Assembly (NCBI GenBank): GCA_963832355.1
Contig: CAWHTX010000008.1
Coordinates: 297,486 to 361,485 of the forward strand
DNA: 64,000 nucleotides
Direction of reading: 5' to 3'
From: DATFVA01 sp963832355
Lineage (GTDB): Bacteria; Bacteroidota; Ignavibacteria; Ignavibacteriales; Ignavibacteriaceae
A program made the position numbers and the translations under genes. Below are positions 7,926 to 16,601 of this stretch, one piece after another (positions within the stretch are counted from its first letter, which is position 1; each line of letters starts with the position of its first letter). The notes below the pieces were generated by a model that was not told where the DNA came from, did not search any database, and was given only the letters and a program-made list of their open reading frames with translations.

Positions 7926-9140
7926 TTGAACCCCTGGAAAGGCGTAAAAGGCTTATCACGGGATCTCTGGGTAATATATACTGCTACCCTGATTAACCGG
8001 GCAGGGACAATGGTACTTCCGTTCCTTGCTCTTTACCTGACGACTCAGCTTCATGAAGATGCTGCTACGGCCGGATTGATTCTTACTTTTTACGGGCTCG
8101 GCGCTCTTGTTACGGCTCCGTTTATTGGGAAGCTGTCTGATAAAATCGGTTCCCTTACAGTTATGAAGATTTCTCTTTTTTTCTCGGGTGTAATTCTGAT
8201 TTTTTATCCTTTCATAACCGGGTTTCCGCTTCTGCTGGCAGTTACGCTCCTCTGGTCGATAATAAATGAGGCCTTTCGTCCTGCTGTTATGTCGCTTATT
8301 TCATATATAGCACCGACGGATAAAAGACGTACCGCTTTTGCAATGAACAGACTGGTGATAAACCTTGGAATGAGTATTGGACCTGTTGCTGCCGGGTTTT
8401 TAGCCCAGCTGAATTTCTCCATAATATTTTACGTCGATGCTGCCACAGCTATTGCTGCTGCGCTGTTTTTAAGTTTTTATCCCATCAGGCACAAAATTGA
8501 CAGGGAGGAAATTGAAAGAGAGGTTGAAAAGCTTCAGTCACATAAAGGAACCGTACTTAAGGATATCCGGTTTCTTTTTTTTCTTCTTGCCATCACACCT
8601 GCAACAATGGTTATTTTTCAGCACCTTGGTGTCCTCCCGCTTTACCTGGTTAAAGATCTGCATTTTCAGACATCGACATTCGGTATGCTGACAGCTGTAA
8701 ATACTGTTCTCATCATCTTTATCGAAGTCCCGCTGAATACTGCTATGAACAGCTGGTCTGAGAAAAAATCTCTGGCTCTCGGAGCATTATTGATCGGCAT
8801 AGGGTTCGGCGCGACTGCTTTTGTAAGCAGTGTAGTTCCTCTTATTATTACGATTATAATATGGACATTTGGTGAAATGATATTATTTCCTGCAAGTTCA
8901 TCTTTTGCTGCTGAAATATCTCCGCCAAACAGGAGAGGAGAATATATGGGATACTTTCAAATGTCATTCAGCCTGGCATTTACCCTTGGTCCCTGGCTGG
9001 GAACTTTAGTTTATGATAACCTGGGAGGAAAGGAAGTCTGGTTTGCGGCATTTATTGTAAGTATATTATCCGCAGCGGCCCTTCTGCTGATCCCTTCTAA
9101 ACCTGCAGCTGCAATCAAGCCGGAAGTATCAGCCCGGTGA
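7926..9140 (+). CDS. MFS transporter (multidrug-efflux type)
   Basis: The 404-residue protein has 12 predicted membrane helices. The MFS signature between helices 2 and 3 is seen as GLGALVTAPFIGKLSDKIGS, and a second copy-like loop (PPNRRGEYMGYFQMSF) lies in the C-terminal half. These are typical of drug:H+ antiporters of the DHA1 type. Translation starts at TTG (MNPWKGVKGLSRDLW); no in-frame ATG precedes the first helix. The gene is preceded by its own promoter-like box and terminator. Substrate unknown. Confidence 0.85.
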   Translation: MNPWKGVKGLSRDLWVIYTATLINRAGTMVLPFLALYLTTQLHEDAATAGLILTFYGLGALVTAPFIGKLSDKIGSLTVMKISLFFSGVILIFYPFITGFPLLLAVTLLWSIINEAFRPAVMSLISYIAPTDKRRTAFAMNRLVINLGMSIGPVAAGFLAQLNFSIIFYVDAATAIAAALFLSFYPIRHKIDREEIEREVEKLQSHKGTVLKDIRFLFFLLAITPATMVIFQHLGVLPLYLVKDLHFQTSTFGMLTAVNTVLIIFIEVPLNTAMNSWSEKKSLALGALLIGIGFGATAFVSSVVPLIITIIIWTFGEMILFPASSSFAAEISPPNRRGEYMGYFQMSFSLAFTLGPWLGTLVYDNLGGKEVWFAAFIVSILSAAALLLIPSKPAAAIKPEVSAR

Positions 9141-9210
9141 TGTAAACGCTTTCAAAATGGCTTAAAATGATAAGAAAAACCGGCTTAAAGATTGTCCTTA
9201 CTATAAAAAT

Positions 9211-9864
9211 CTATTTCTTCAGCTTATCCTTAAATACTTTCTCGAATTTTTCTACCTTTGGGGCAATTACAAATGAACAATATCCCTGATTAGGATTGTT
9301 CTCAAAATAATCCTGGTGATAATTTTCCGCCCTGTAAAATTTTGTAAAGGGTACAATCTGTGTGACAATTGGTTTATCCCAGGCGCCCGACTGAGCGAGT
9401 TCTTTTTTATAATATTCGGCTTTTTCTTTCTGCTTTTCATTATGATACAGTATAATCGAACGGTATTGTGTTCCAACATCCGCCCCCTGGCGGTTTAATG
9501 TAGTGGGATCATGTGTTTTCCAGAAAATTTTCAACAGTTCATCATATGATATTACTTTCGGATCATATACGATCTGAACGACTTCTGCGTGGCCCGTAGT
9601 TCCGGTGCAGACCTGCTCATATGTCGGGTTGGGAACACTCCCGCCTGCATAACCGGAAACAACGGATTTTACCCCCTCTACGCGTTCAAAAATTGCCTCG
9701 GCACACCAGAAACATCCCTGGCCGAAAGTAGCAGTATCGGTTTTTGCAGTTACATTATCCATAGCGGTTTCATCTTTCATTTTGTTGTTTGAACTTGTTT
9801 CCTGGCAGTTTAATTGGCCGAAAACAACAAGGGTAATAATTATAGCTGATAATATGCTTTTCAT
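9211..9864 (-). CDS. msrA: Peptide-methionine (S)-S-oxide reductase, exported
   Basis: The enzyme reduces methionine-S-sulfoxide in damaged proteins. The catalytic motif GCFWC is present, followed by the usual MsrA sequence VEGVKSVVSGYAGG, GHAEVVQI and THDPTTLNRQGADVGTQYRS. The ATG at 9864 was chosen because GGAAGAG lies just upstream and it gives a proper signal peptide ending in the lipobox-like GQLNC, so the protein is probably a periplasmic or outer-membrane-facing lipoprotein. An in-frame extension to 9954 is unlikely. No MsrB domain is fused. The gene is divergent from the cytochrome c gene. Confidence 0.9.
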   Translation of the reverse strand: MKSILSAIIITLVVFGQLNCQETSSNNKMKDETAMDNVTAKTDTATFGQGCFWCAEAIFERVEGVKSVVSGYAGGSVPNPTYEQVCTGTTGHAEVVQIVYDPKVISYDELLKIFWKTHDPTTLNRQGADVGTQYRSIILYHNEKQKEKAEYYKKELAQSGAWDKPIVTQIVPFTKFYRAENYHQDYFENNPNQGYCSFVIAPKVEKFEKVFKDKLKK

Positions 9865-10171
9865 ATAAGTTCTCTTCCTTTTTAATCCTAACATCACATA
9901 GTTAACAAAAATATTCATAACGAAATAGTCACATTTAACGAACAAATTTAACATTCCGCCCTGTCAACATTTATCACATTTCCAGCAAATAAATTTATAA
10001 ACTATTGCGAATCGTCAAATATTGAAATATGTTAACTGCCGTTTCCTTATTAAACAAAAATTATTACCGGGTTTTTTACGGACTGAGGCAGTATGACCAA
10101 CTATCGGTGTATACGATTGTATTTTAAAAAAGTGTCAGCTTTATTCAATAACATAAAATAAGAGGCTTAGT

Positions 10172-10813
10172 ATGAGAAAAGTCCGGTTCGTGTCCGTTTT
10201 TCTGGTAATTATTTTCGCAGTAGTGCTGATTCAGGCAGGCTGTAGTAATTCAAAGGGAGAAAAGGTTCCTACAAAGGAGGAAAGAATTGAAAAAGGCAAG
10301 ATGTTAGTGGAACTTGGAGGATGTAATGACTGCCATTCCCCAAAAGTAATGACGGAAATGGGTCCTGTACCGGATACAACGAGGTTATTATCTGGCCATC
10401 CGCAGGGTGAACTGGTAGCAAATGTTGATCCGGCGATGCTGAAGTCAAAGATGTGGATGCATTCAACAATGGATGCAACAGCCTGGATAGGTCCCTGGGG
10501 GGTTTCTTATACTGCTAACCTGACTCCTGATCCGGAAACAGGGCTTGGTAACTGGACTGAGGATTTGTTTATTAAGGCTTTAAGAACAGGAAAGCACATG
10601 GGAATTGGTCGTCCTATACTTCCGCCGATGCCATGGCCCGGAATAGGTAAATCCAGCGATGAGTATCTTAAGGATATTTTTGCCTATCTGCATTCTTTAC
10701 CAGCTATACATAATAAAGTACCTGATCCTGTACCTCCCGATATGATTGCTTCAATATTAAGCACGGGTAATTCAAAAGGAAATGTTGTGAAAGCGAAAGA
10801 GATGAAGCACTAA
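10172..10813 (+). CDS. Mono-heme cytochrome c lipoprotein
   Basis: The 213-residue protein has a lipobox (QAGC, Cys24) and one heme c binding motif, CNDCH (residues 51-55), after ERIEKGKMLVELGG. The C-terminal part, with GRPILPPMPWPG and EYLKDIFAYLHSLP, is where the axial methionine and last helix of class I cytochromes lie. It resembles c-type cytochromes paired with dehydrogenases or nitrite/alcohol oxidising systems, but no redox partner is encoded nearby. The role is periplasmic electron transfer. RBS GAGG precedes the ATG. Confidence 0.85.
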   Translation: MRKVRFVSVFLVIIFAVVLIQAGCSNSKGEKVPTKEERIEKGKMLVELGGCNDCHSPKVMTEMGPVPDTTRLLSGHPQGELVANVDPAMLKSKMWMHSTMDATAWIGPWGVSYTANLTPDPETGLGNWTEDLFIKALRTGKHMGIGRPILPPMPWPGIGKSSDEYLKDIFAYLHSLPAIHNKVPDPVPPDMIASILSTGNSKGNVVKAKEMKH

Positions 10814-10821
10814 CCTTAATG

Positions 10822-10851
10822 GAAACCTGCCCTGATTAATGGGCAGGTTTC
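10822..10851. terminator. Perfect 11-bp hairpin between convergent genes
   Basis: GAAACCTGCCC (10822-10832) pairs fully with GGGCAGGTTTC (10841-10851) around an 8-base loop. It sits between the cytochrome c stop and the DUF2807 stop. There is no strong T run on the plus side, so termination may be partial or Rho-assisted. Confidence 0.6.
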
Positions 10852-10861
10852 TGCATAAATC

Positions 10862-11560
10862 TTAATCACCCTGAGAAATTCCCGAACCTCCGCTGAAATC
10901 AGTTTCCCCTAGTCTGGCCGCACCATAATAAACTACTCTGGAACCGCCGCTTGCATCTACGTTAAGCGTGCCGTTCATTTTTATCTCCAGTCTTGAGCCG
11001 CCCGAAAGATCTGTGTTAACATCTTTTACATTAAAATCTTTAAGATGATAAATACTTCCGCCGGAAGCATCGGCTGTCAGATCAGATGCCTTTCCTGTTA
11101 TTTTAATAACGCTTCCGCCTGAAATTTCCAGATTGGTGTCGCTGCATTCAAGATTTCCTGATAATTCTGCTCCTCCTGATAAATCGCAGCTGAAGTTCCT
11201 GCTGGTGCTCATTGAAAGCTGGCATTGTGCGCCACCGCTCAGATCAATTGCTTCAAGAACAGGCATTTGAATAATTATTTTGATATCCCCGTGTTTCCTG
11301 TAATTATTCTTATCAATATATATTTGAAGAGTATGACCTTTTTTCTCAACTTTGAGGTATTCGAAGTCTTCCTTTTCAGCATTTATTTCTATGCTGAATG
11401 AAGATGACTGATTTATTTTAAGAAGCATGCCGTAGCCGGCTTCTACTCCGGTAAAATCTTTGTAGTCGTATTTTTTAGTGGTGCGGTCTGAAGGATATAG
11501 AGTAGAAACTGCCATCAGACAAAGACTTAAAACGAATAATGCAACTGTTAATTTTTTCAT
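10862..11560 (-). CDS. Secreted DUF2807 (GIN/auto-transporter head-like) protein
   Basis: The protein, 232 residues from the ATG at 11560 (AGGAAA upstream), has a signal peptide and then a DUF2807 domain. Repeated turns of the type DLSGGAQ, DLSGGAE, EISGGSV, DASGGSI, DLSGGSR, DASGGSR and DFSGGSG appear at roughly 20-residue spacing, building a right-handed beta-helix. Members are common in Bacteroidota and bind unknown ligands at the cell envelope. Function unknown. It ends at a hairpin shared with the cytochrome c gene. Confidence 0.8.
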   Translation of the reverse strand: MKKLTVALFVLSLCLMAVSTLYPSDRTTKKYDYKDFTGVEAGYGMLLKINQSSSFSIEINAEKEDFEYLKVEKKGHTLQIYIDKNNYRKHGDIKIIIQMPVLEAIDLSGGAQCQLSMSTSRNFSCDLSGGAELSGNLECSDTNLEISGGSVIKITGKASDLTADASGGSIYHLKDFNVKDVNTDLSGGSRLEIKMNGTLNVDASGGSRVVYYGAARLGETDFSGGSGISQGD

Positions 11561-11694
11561 TTTTGAATTTTCCTCAACTTTGTTTTTTCTTTTGACCATA
11601 CTGATCCCCAAAAGGTTGCGGCTGATTCAAAAATAGTAGTAGTTTATGGTAAATGACTGAAGTAATTTCAGATAATTATAAAAAGGCGTTTATT

Positions 11695-11823
11695 ATGAAA
11701 GAAATTGAACATCTCCGATATCCTGTAGGAAGGTTCAAAGCCCCAAAAGCATACACGAACGAATTGAGAGAGGGGTTTCAAATCGCACACATAACCTCAT
11801 TGAAACAGAGAATGGGCTGGTGA
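11695..11823 (+). pseudogene. Remnant of a DinB/YfiT-type N-terminus
   Basis: A 42-residue frame begins MKEIEHLRYPVGRFKAPKAY and ends at a stop. The opening LRYPxGxFxxP is characteristic of the start of YfiT/BstA-type DinB-superfamily proteins (about 170 residues), but nothing of the rest of that domain follows. It looks like a 5' remnant left by a deletion. A real small protein cannot be excluded. Confidence 0.4.
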
Positions 11824-11848
11824 AAACGCCGCCGAATTAAAAAAAAGC

Positions 11849-11898
11849 TGCCGGTTTATACTCATCAGTTATAGATGGCTTAAACCGGCAACAGATTT
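11849..11898 (-). terminator. Rho-independent terminator, probably bidirectional
   Basis: TGCCGGTTTA (11849-11858) pairs perfectly with TAAACCGGCA (11881-11890) around a 22-base loop. On the minus strand the stem is followed by a T run (A run at 11839-11846 on plus), directly downstream of the coiled-coil gene. T residues also follow on the plus strand. Confidence 0.65.
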
Positions 11899-11911
11899 TT
11901 TTACTTAAAAT

Positions 11912-13159
11912 TTAAGCAGATGGTTGATTTTCGTTAGTCTGCTGTTTTGGTTTACGCCTAATGAAAATTAAAATGACAATTACAACTGCCAGTATTCCTA
12001 TAATTATATACAGCCAGTTAAAGCTGGTGCCGTAAAGACTATTTTTCCAGGTAGCTATCCTGTTTTCAACAGTATCCTTCTGAGCTTCTGTAAACAGATT
12101 ATTCTCGAGAAGAAATGGAACCCAGGTCGGTTTCACTGTACCGTACCATGCACTGTCTGCAAAACTTTTATATGTGCTCTGTGATTCTCCGCTGTTCTTC
12201 ACTCCAACATTTTTGATTTCGTCATTAATAAATGAAGTTGCGGTTTCCGTAAATTCCTTCCCGGTTGAGAATCGCTGGAGGTTTATCCCGTAATCTGAAA
12301 AGATCAGCCTGACAGAATTCCATGCCTGTTGATCCAGTGTATTTTTCCAGGTAGTAAAGGTCTGGTCTATTTCTTTAAGCTCATTTGTGCCGGCGTTCCT
12401 TTCAGAATAAACGCTGACCAGCTTAGGACCAACACTTTGCCAGAGCTTTGCAAATTGTTCCTGTTGTTTTTTTATTTCAGACAGATCGTCGGGGGTTAAT
12501 GTCGCAACCTGCAGGAATTTTATATTATCCTGGAGTGATTTTTTAACATTGTTTAAAACATTATTCTTCTGTATTTCAGAGTAAACTTTCTGTTTTTCTT
12601 CTGAACTGAGTTCTGATTTTTGTCTGTACGATGGCGGAATAAGGCTGTCGATCATACTGATTACAAGCTCATCCCTTTTCTGAAGAGACGCTTTCAAATC
12701 AGCTACAGTTCTTTCCAATTGTATGATCCTGCTTTTATCTTTTTTACTCTCCGCCTCGAGCGTCTCTACCCGTGAGATAAGGTCAGTATTCCGCTGGTTA
12801 AGAACCTCAACCTGATCCGTTAGTCCCGTTACCTGAGTCTGCAGTACGTTGATCTGTGTAAAATCTCCTTTCCTCAGATCATACGCCATTTGAAGATTTT
12901 CAAAAGTTTTATTGAAATTCAGCGGATAAAGACTTTTGTCAAGCAAATCTCTTTTATCAGAGTACTCATTCCTTAACGAATCTATCTTATTTCCTGCACT
13001 CTGAAGTTCTTCAAGCGATGTCGCGTTGCGGATAGAATCGTCGATTGCCATAGCTTTTGTTTTAAATCCCTGCACAATTTCATAATCTGACTGTGCATAG
13101 ATCGAATATGAAAACAGCAGACATAACAAAAAACTATTTAATAATATCTTATTTATCAT
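11912..13159 (-). CDS. Signal-peptide protein with coiled coil and C-terminal membrane anchor, unknown function
   Basis: The 415-residue protein has a signal peptide ending near YAQ and a long heptad-rich coiled coil around residues 100-165 (VTGLTDQVEVLNQ... DLISRVETLEAESKK). A helical middle part follows, then a single membrane helix near the C-terminus (LYIIIGILAVVIVILIFIRRK) and a short basic tail. Orientation should place most of it in the periplasm. Its start codon directly follows the stop of the upstream lipoprotein gene, so the two form an operon ending at the terminator below. No family recognised. Confidence 0.7.
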   Translation of the reverse strand: MINKILLNSFLLCLLFSYSIYAQSDYEIVQGFKTKAMAIDDSIRNATSLEELQSAGNKIDSLRNEYSDKRDLLDKSLYPLNFNKTFENLQMAYDLRKGDFTQINVLQTQVTGLTDQVEVLNQRNTDLISRVETLEAESKKDKSRIIQLERTVADLKASLQKRDELVISMIDSLIPPSYRQKSELSSEEKQKVYSEIQKNNVLNNVKKSLQDNIKFLQVATLTPDDLSEIKKQQEQFAKLWQSVGPKLVSVYSERNAGTNELKEIDQTFTTWKNTLDQQAWNSVRLIFSDYGINLQRFSTGKEFTETATSFINDEIKNVGVKNSGESQSTYKSFADSAWYGTVKPTWVPFLLENNLFTEAQKDTVENRIATWKNSLYGTSFNWLYIIIGILAVVIVILIFIRRKPKQQTNENQPSA

Positions 13160-13612
13160 TTACTTCTCCTCCTTCTCAATCCCGCTGTTTGATAAATAAT
13201 ACTGTTTATTCCCTTCGATAAGCTCTATATAAGGAGGTCTCTGATTAAAGACCGGATCTTTTATACCGGTTTCCGAAATCTGAATTTCATTATAAAGATT
13301 AAATGCTCCGTCTCCCATTGTAAAAACATAAACATTTTTGAATTTATTTCCGGTTATATAGTAGTAGCCGAGGGTGTCTCTTATTACTCTCAGGTCACGG
13401 TCGAGATAAGCAAGAGAATCACCGGTCTCTTTGAAGTAAAGCGGTTTTGCATTAAACGACAGTGCATACCGGTCTTCCTTCGCAATTCCATTATCGTTCA
13501 CACGTATGACAGATTCTACCGGCCAGGAAAAATCAGCAGGCGCTAACCTTAGTGACGAACAGCCTGCCAGTACTGCAGCGGTCAGTATAATCATATATTT
13601 AAAGACCTTCAT
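13160..13612 (-). CDS. Small lipoprotein coupled to the coiled-coil protein
   Basis: The 150-residue protein starts at the ATG at 13612, which has a strong GGAAGGAG site. It carries a lipobox (LAGC), so it is a lipoprotein. The mature part is beta-rich with several aromatic pairs (LGYYYITGNKFKNVYVFTMGDG). Its stop codon touches the start of the coiled-coil gene, which suggests translational coupling and possibly a physical partnership. No family recognised. Confidence 0.65.
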   Translation of the reverse strand: MKVFKYMIILTAAVLAGCSSLRLAPADFSWPVESVIRVNDNGIAKEDRYALSFNAKPLYFKETGDSLAYLDRDLRVIRDTLGYYYITGNKFKNVYVFTMGDGAFNLYNEIQISETGIKDPVFNQRPPYIELIEGNKQYYLSNSGIEKEEK

Positions 13613-13748
13613 TCTATCTCCTTCCAATTTATGCATGCTAACATAATGAAAATTAAGGATTTCCAATGATTACCCAATGTGACGGAATCCCTATTTGTTT
13701 TTTTAGTATTTTTAAAAGTCTAATATTTTCAAAAAAAGGCGGATTTTT

Positions 13749-14198
13749 ATGAATATCCTTGAGTGCCTGCATCAGAATCAGTCTGATATAATCAGAACGG
13801 CCTTTGATTCTCTTCTGCGTTCTAATCTAAAACATTATTCTACTGCCAGTGCAAATGCAAACTGGGAGCGGATCGAGAAATTGTTCGACCTTACTTTTAA
13901 TTGCATTAAAGAAAAAAACCTGATTGAATTAATAGAATATTCAGAAAAAATAGCATCTGAAAGGTACGATTCGGGGTACGATCTGCACGAGGTTCATGCA
14001 GCCTATAACGTACTGGAGGAGGCAATTTGGGGTGTTATTCTCAATAATCTCGATCCTAAGGATTATGGACAGGCACTGGGACTTGTAAGTACCGTTCTGG
14101 GTGCCGGAAAAGAAACTCTGGCACTGACCTATATCTCTCTGGCTGGCAAAAAAAGACCGGAGAGTCTCGATCTCTCAGAACTTTTTAAAGGAAGCTGA
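13749..14198 (+). CDS. Helical cytoplasmic protein, possible RsbRD-N-like sensor domain
   Basis: The 149-residue protein is almost entirely helical, with no signal peptide or membrane segment. The segment SGYDLHEVHAAYNVLEEAIW and the closing GAGKETLALTYISLA resemble the N-terminal globin-like domains that precede STAS domains in RsbR-type regulators and some histidine kinases, here as a stand-alone protein. That assignment is tentative. It has AAGGCGG before the ATG and its own transcription unit. Downstream to 14376 no further gene is seen. Confidence 0.5.
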   Translation: MNILECLHQNQSDIIRTAFDSLLRSNLKHYSTASANANWERIEKLFDLTFNCIKEKNLIELIEYSEKIASERYDSGYDLHEVHAAYNVLEEAIWGVILNNLDPKDYGQALGLVSTVLGAGKETLALTYISLAGKKRPESLDLSELFKGS

Positions 14199-14376
14199 AT
14201 AGTTTATTACCACTTATTTTGAGGTAGCAAAATAGTTCAAAGTACTGCCTGTGCACTTACCATCGGACAAATGAAACATACGCAGCGGACCCCAACCTGG
14301 TTTTTTGCCCGATTTGATATAATTGTTTAATATTGTCTATAAGTCTTTATTTCTGATTCATATTCAGGGTGGAATT

Positions 14377-15774
14377 TTGAAAATACAATTTATTGGAGCA
14401 GCTCAGACTGTCACCGGCTCACAGCATTTGCTTAACGTCAATGGAAAGAAGATCCTTCTGGATTGCGGCTTATACCAGGGAAGAAGGAAGGAAGCATATG
14501 AGATCAATAAGAATTTTTTATTTGATCCTTCTGAAATTGATGTAATGTTACTATCGCACGCTCATATTGATCACACAGGAAATATACCTCACCTGGTTAA
14601 AAGCGGATTTAAGGGTCATATATATACTACGTCTGCAACCGTTGATCTTTGCCAGATTATGCTCAGAGATTCGGCCTACCTGCAGGAGAGAGATGTTCAT
14701 TTTGTTAATAAAAAACGGAGCAAACAGAATAAAAAACTGTTCGAACCATTATATACAGTCGATGACGTCGAAACCGCGATGGAAAATTTTATCGGTGTAC
14801 AGTATGATAAAACTGTTGAAGTCGCTCCCGGTGTAAAAGCAACCTGGAGAGATGCGGGTCATATTCTTGGTTCTGCCGGATTACTTATTGAAATAAGGGA
14901 AAATGGTAAGTATACACGTCTGGGATTCAGCGGTGATATAGGGAGAACCGAAATGCCGGTTATCAGAGATCCCAATATCCTCACTGATCTCGACGTACTC
15001 ATAATGGAAAGCACGTACGGCAACAGGCTCCATCCTGTTACGGGCGAAGTGGAAGAAGAGGTTGCACGGGTTATAAATGAAGTTCTTGAAAAGAAGGGAA
15101 AAATAATAATTCCCGCATTTGCGGTGGGCAGAACTCAGTTATTTGTTTACATACTCCATAAACTGTTTAATCAGAACAGAATTCCCGCCATCCCCATCTT
15201 TGTCGATAGTCCTCTCGCTGTTAATTCAACGGAAGTCTACAGGATGCATCCGGAATGTTTTGACAGGGAAACCTACAGAGTGTTTATTGAAAACCATGAA
15301 GATCCCTTCGGTTTTAACAGACTGACTTATATACGTGATGTGGAAGAATCAAAAAAGCTCAATGAGTTCAGAGGATCCTGTATCATTATATCAGCATCGG
15401 GTATGGCAGAAGGGGGCAGGATTCTGCATCACCTTAAGAATAATATCGAAAACCCTGATAATCTTATTCTTTTTGTCGGTTATGCAGCACAGGAAACACT
15501 TGCCCGCAAGATTATGGACGGCGCCCCAGAGGTTAATATATTCGGCGATCCTCATCAAGTAAGGGCACAGATAAAACAGATGGATTATTTCAGTGCTCAC
15601 GCAGACCAGAAAGGACTTCTGGATTATCTTAAATTTTCTCCATCAGACAAATTAAAGCATATATTCCTTGTGCATGGTGAGGAAGAGCAGGCATTACCGC
15701 TGAAAGAGAAAATTGAAAGTAAAGGATACAGATCTGTGAATTACCCTGGAAAGGGAGAGGTATTTGAACTTTGA
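14377..15774 (+). CDS. Beta-CASP metallo-beta-lactamase RNA nuclease-like protein
   Basis: From the TTG at 14377 the protein is about 465 residues. It opens with MKIQFIGAAQTVTGSQHLL, the usual start of bacterial CPSF73/YSH1-like proteins. The zinc motif SHAHIDHTGN (His61, His63, Asp65, His66), the GDIG turn, MESTYGN, the beta-CASP segment IPAFAVGRTQ and the C-terminal FSAHADQKGLLDYL are all present. Such enzymes cut or trim RNA; the bacterial cytoplasmic substrate is not known for this subgroup. An in-frame ATG at 14323 would add a hydrophobic stretch not seen in the family, so TTG with GGTGG upstream is preferred. Confidence 0.85.
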   Translation: MKIQFIGAAQTVTGSQHLLNVNGKKILLDCGLYQGRRKEAYEINKNFLFDPSEIDVMLLSHAHIDHTGNIPHLVKSGFKGHIYTTSATVDLCQIMLRDSAYLQERDVHFVNKKRSKQNKKLFEPLYTVDDVETAMENFIGVQYDKTVEVAPGVKATWRDAGHILGSAGLLIEIRENGKYTRLGFSGDIGRTEMPVIRDPNILTDLDVLIMESTYGNRLHPVTGEVEEEVARVINEVLEKKGKIIIPAFAVGRTQLFVYILHKLFNQNRIPAIPIFVDSPLAVNSTEVYRMHPECFDRETYRVFIENHEDPFGFNRLTYIRDVEESKKLNEFRGSCIIISASGMAEGGRILHHLKNNIENPDNLILFVGYAAQETLARKIMDGAPEVNIFGDPHQVRAQIKQMDYFSAHADQKGLLDYLKFSPSDKLKHIFLVHGEEEQALPLKEKIESKGYRSVNYPGKGEVFEL

Positions 15775-15862
15775 TACCCACACAGAGAGATGATGCCCCT
15801 GAAGGAAAACAAAGCAATAGACCGATTCTTTATCGAAGAAAATAAAAAAGAATCATGTTATG

Positions 15863-16054
15863 TTATTGCTTATCGTTAGAAGCCTCTTTGTTCCCGGACT
15901 TATTAGGTAATTTTCTTCCTGCTTTCTTTAGTGCGCTGGATAAAAGAAATTCCATCTGTGCATTAATGCTGCGCAAATCATCTGCAGCCCATTTCTCAAG
16001 GGCGGCATAAAGTTCAGAATCTATTCTTAATAAAAACTTTTTCTTTTCTGCCAT
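15863..16054 (-). CDS. Arc-like ribbon-helix-helix DNA-binding protein
   Basis: The 63-residue protein opens MAEKKKFLLRIDSELYAALEKWAADDLRSINAQMEFLL, the pattern of a ribbon-helix-helix fold (basic strand FLLRID, then two helices) as in Arc repressors. A basic disordered tail follows. It is the last gene of a three-gene minus-strand cassette after the SPFH and tubby-like genes (16 bases downstream), so it may regulate that cassette. No toxin gene is adjacent, so a toxin-antitoxin role is not supported. Confidence 0.7.
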   Translation of the reverse strand: MAEKKKFLLRIDSELYAALEKWAADDLRSINAQMEFLLSSALKKAGRKLPNKSGNKEASNDKQ

Positions 16055-16070
16055 AAGTATTCATCTTTTC

Positions 16071-16589
16071 CTATCCTGCAGCCGCAGCTGCCTGCTTTCT
16101 CTTCATAATTAAATGCCATGCAAGTATTATAACCCAGGGGTATTTATCCAGCAATTCGGAACTGTTTTCAATATTTATTACGGTTTTAGTTTTAAGTCCG
16201 AATTTATCCTTAATATTTACCAGACATATTCCACCGGTTGTATAGATTCCATAATTATTCTTAAACACTCCGAATTTAATTTTAAGTCTTTGACCTTTTG
16301 GCAAAAATATAGTACCCTCCCTGCTGAAAAACTTTTGAGAATAGTTAGCAAAAGGATTTTCTTTACCCTTCTCCCTTATATTTATACCGGATTTCCAGAA
16401 TCGCGGGTAATATATCTCCCATTCACTTCCCAGAATATTTACCTGTATATTAGAACCGAAGAGACCACTAACAGTTATGTTACCCAGGATCTCATCTTCA
16501 TAAACCAAATCAAAATTTTTCTTCCATATGGAAGGCTGAGTTAATGTTAACGTCATACCTGCAAGTCTGGATAAGTGGGTGATCATCAT
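16071..16589 (-). CDS. Tubby-like/LURP-one-like beta-barrel protein with C-terminal hydrophobic helix
   Basis: The 172-residue protein starts at an ATG preceded by GAGGT. It begins with the pattern LTQPSIWKKNFDLVYEDEILGNI and continues with alternating strands (WKSGINIREKG, FFSREGTIFLPKGQRLKIKFG). It ends in a hydrophobic helix (YPWVIILAWHLIM) and a basic Ala-rich tail. This architecture resembles bacterial tubby C-terminal / LURP-one-related domains, some of which are linked to phospholipid scrambling. The assignment is by pattern only. It lies 12 bases downstream of the SPFH gene. Confidence 0.5.
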   Translation of the reverse strand: MMITHLSRLAGMTLTLTQPSIWKKNFDLVYEDEILGNITVSGLFGSNIQVNILGSEWEIYYPRFWKSGINIREKGKENPFANYSQKFFSREGTIFLPKGQRLKIKFGVFKNNYGIYTTGGICLVNIKDKFGLKTKTVINIENSSELLDKYPWVIILAWHLIMKRKQAAAAAG

Positions 16590-16601
16590 GTACCTCAGCT
16601 T

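Noticed and set aside
15863..16054. Antitoxin of a toxin-antitoxin pair
   Set aside because: The neighbouring genes are a tubby-like protein and an SPFH protein, neither a toxin family.
16113..16544. Antisense frame (143 codons) over the tubby-like gene
   Set aside because: No start context and no motif; the minus frame fits an operon with close spacing and a ribosome site.
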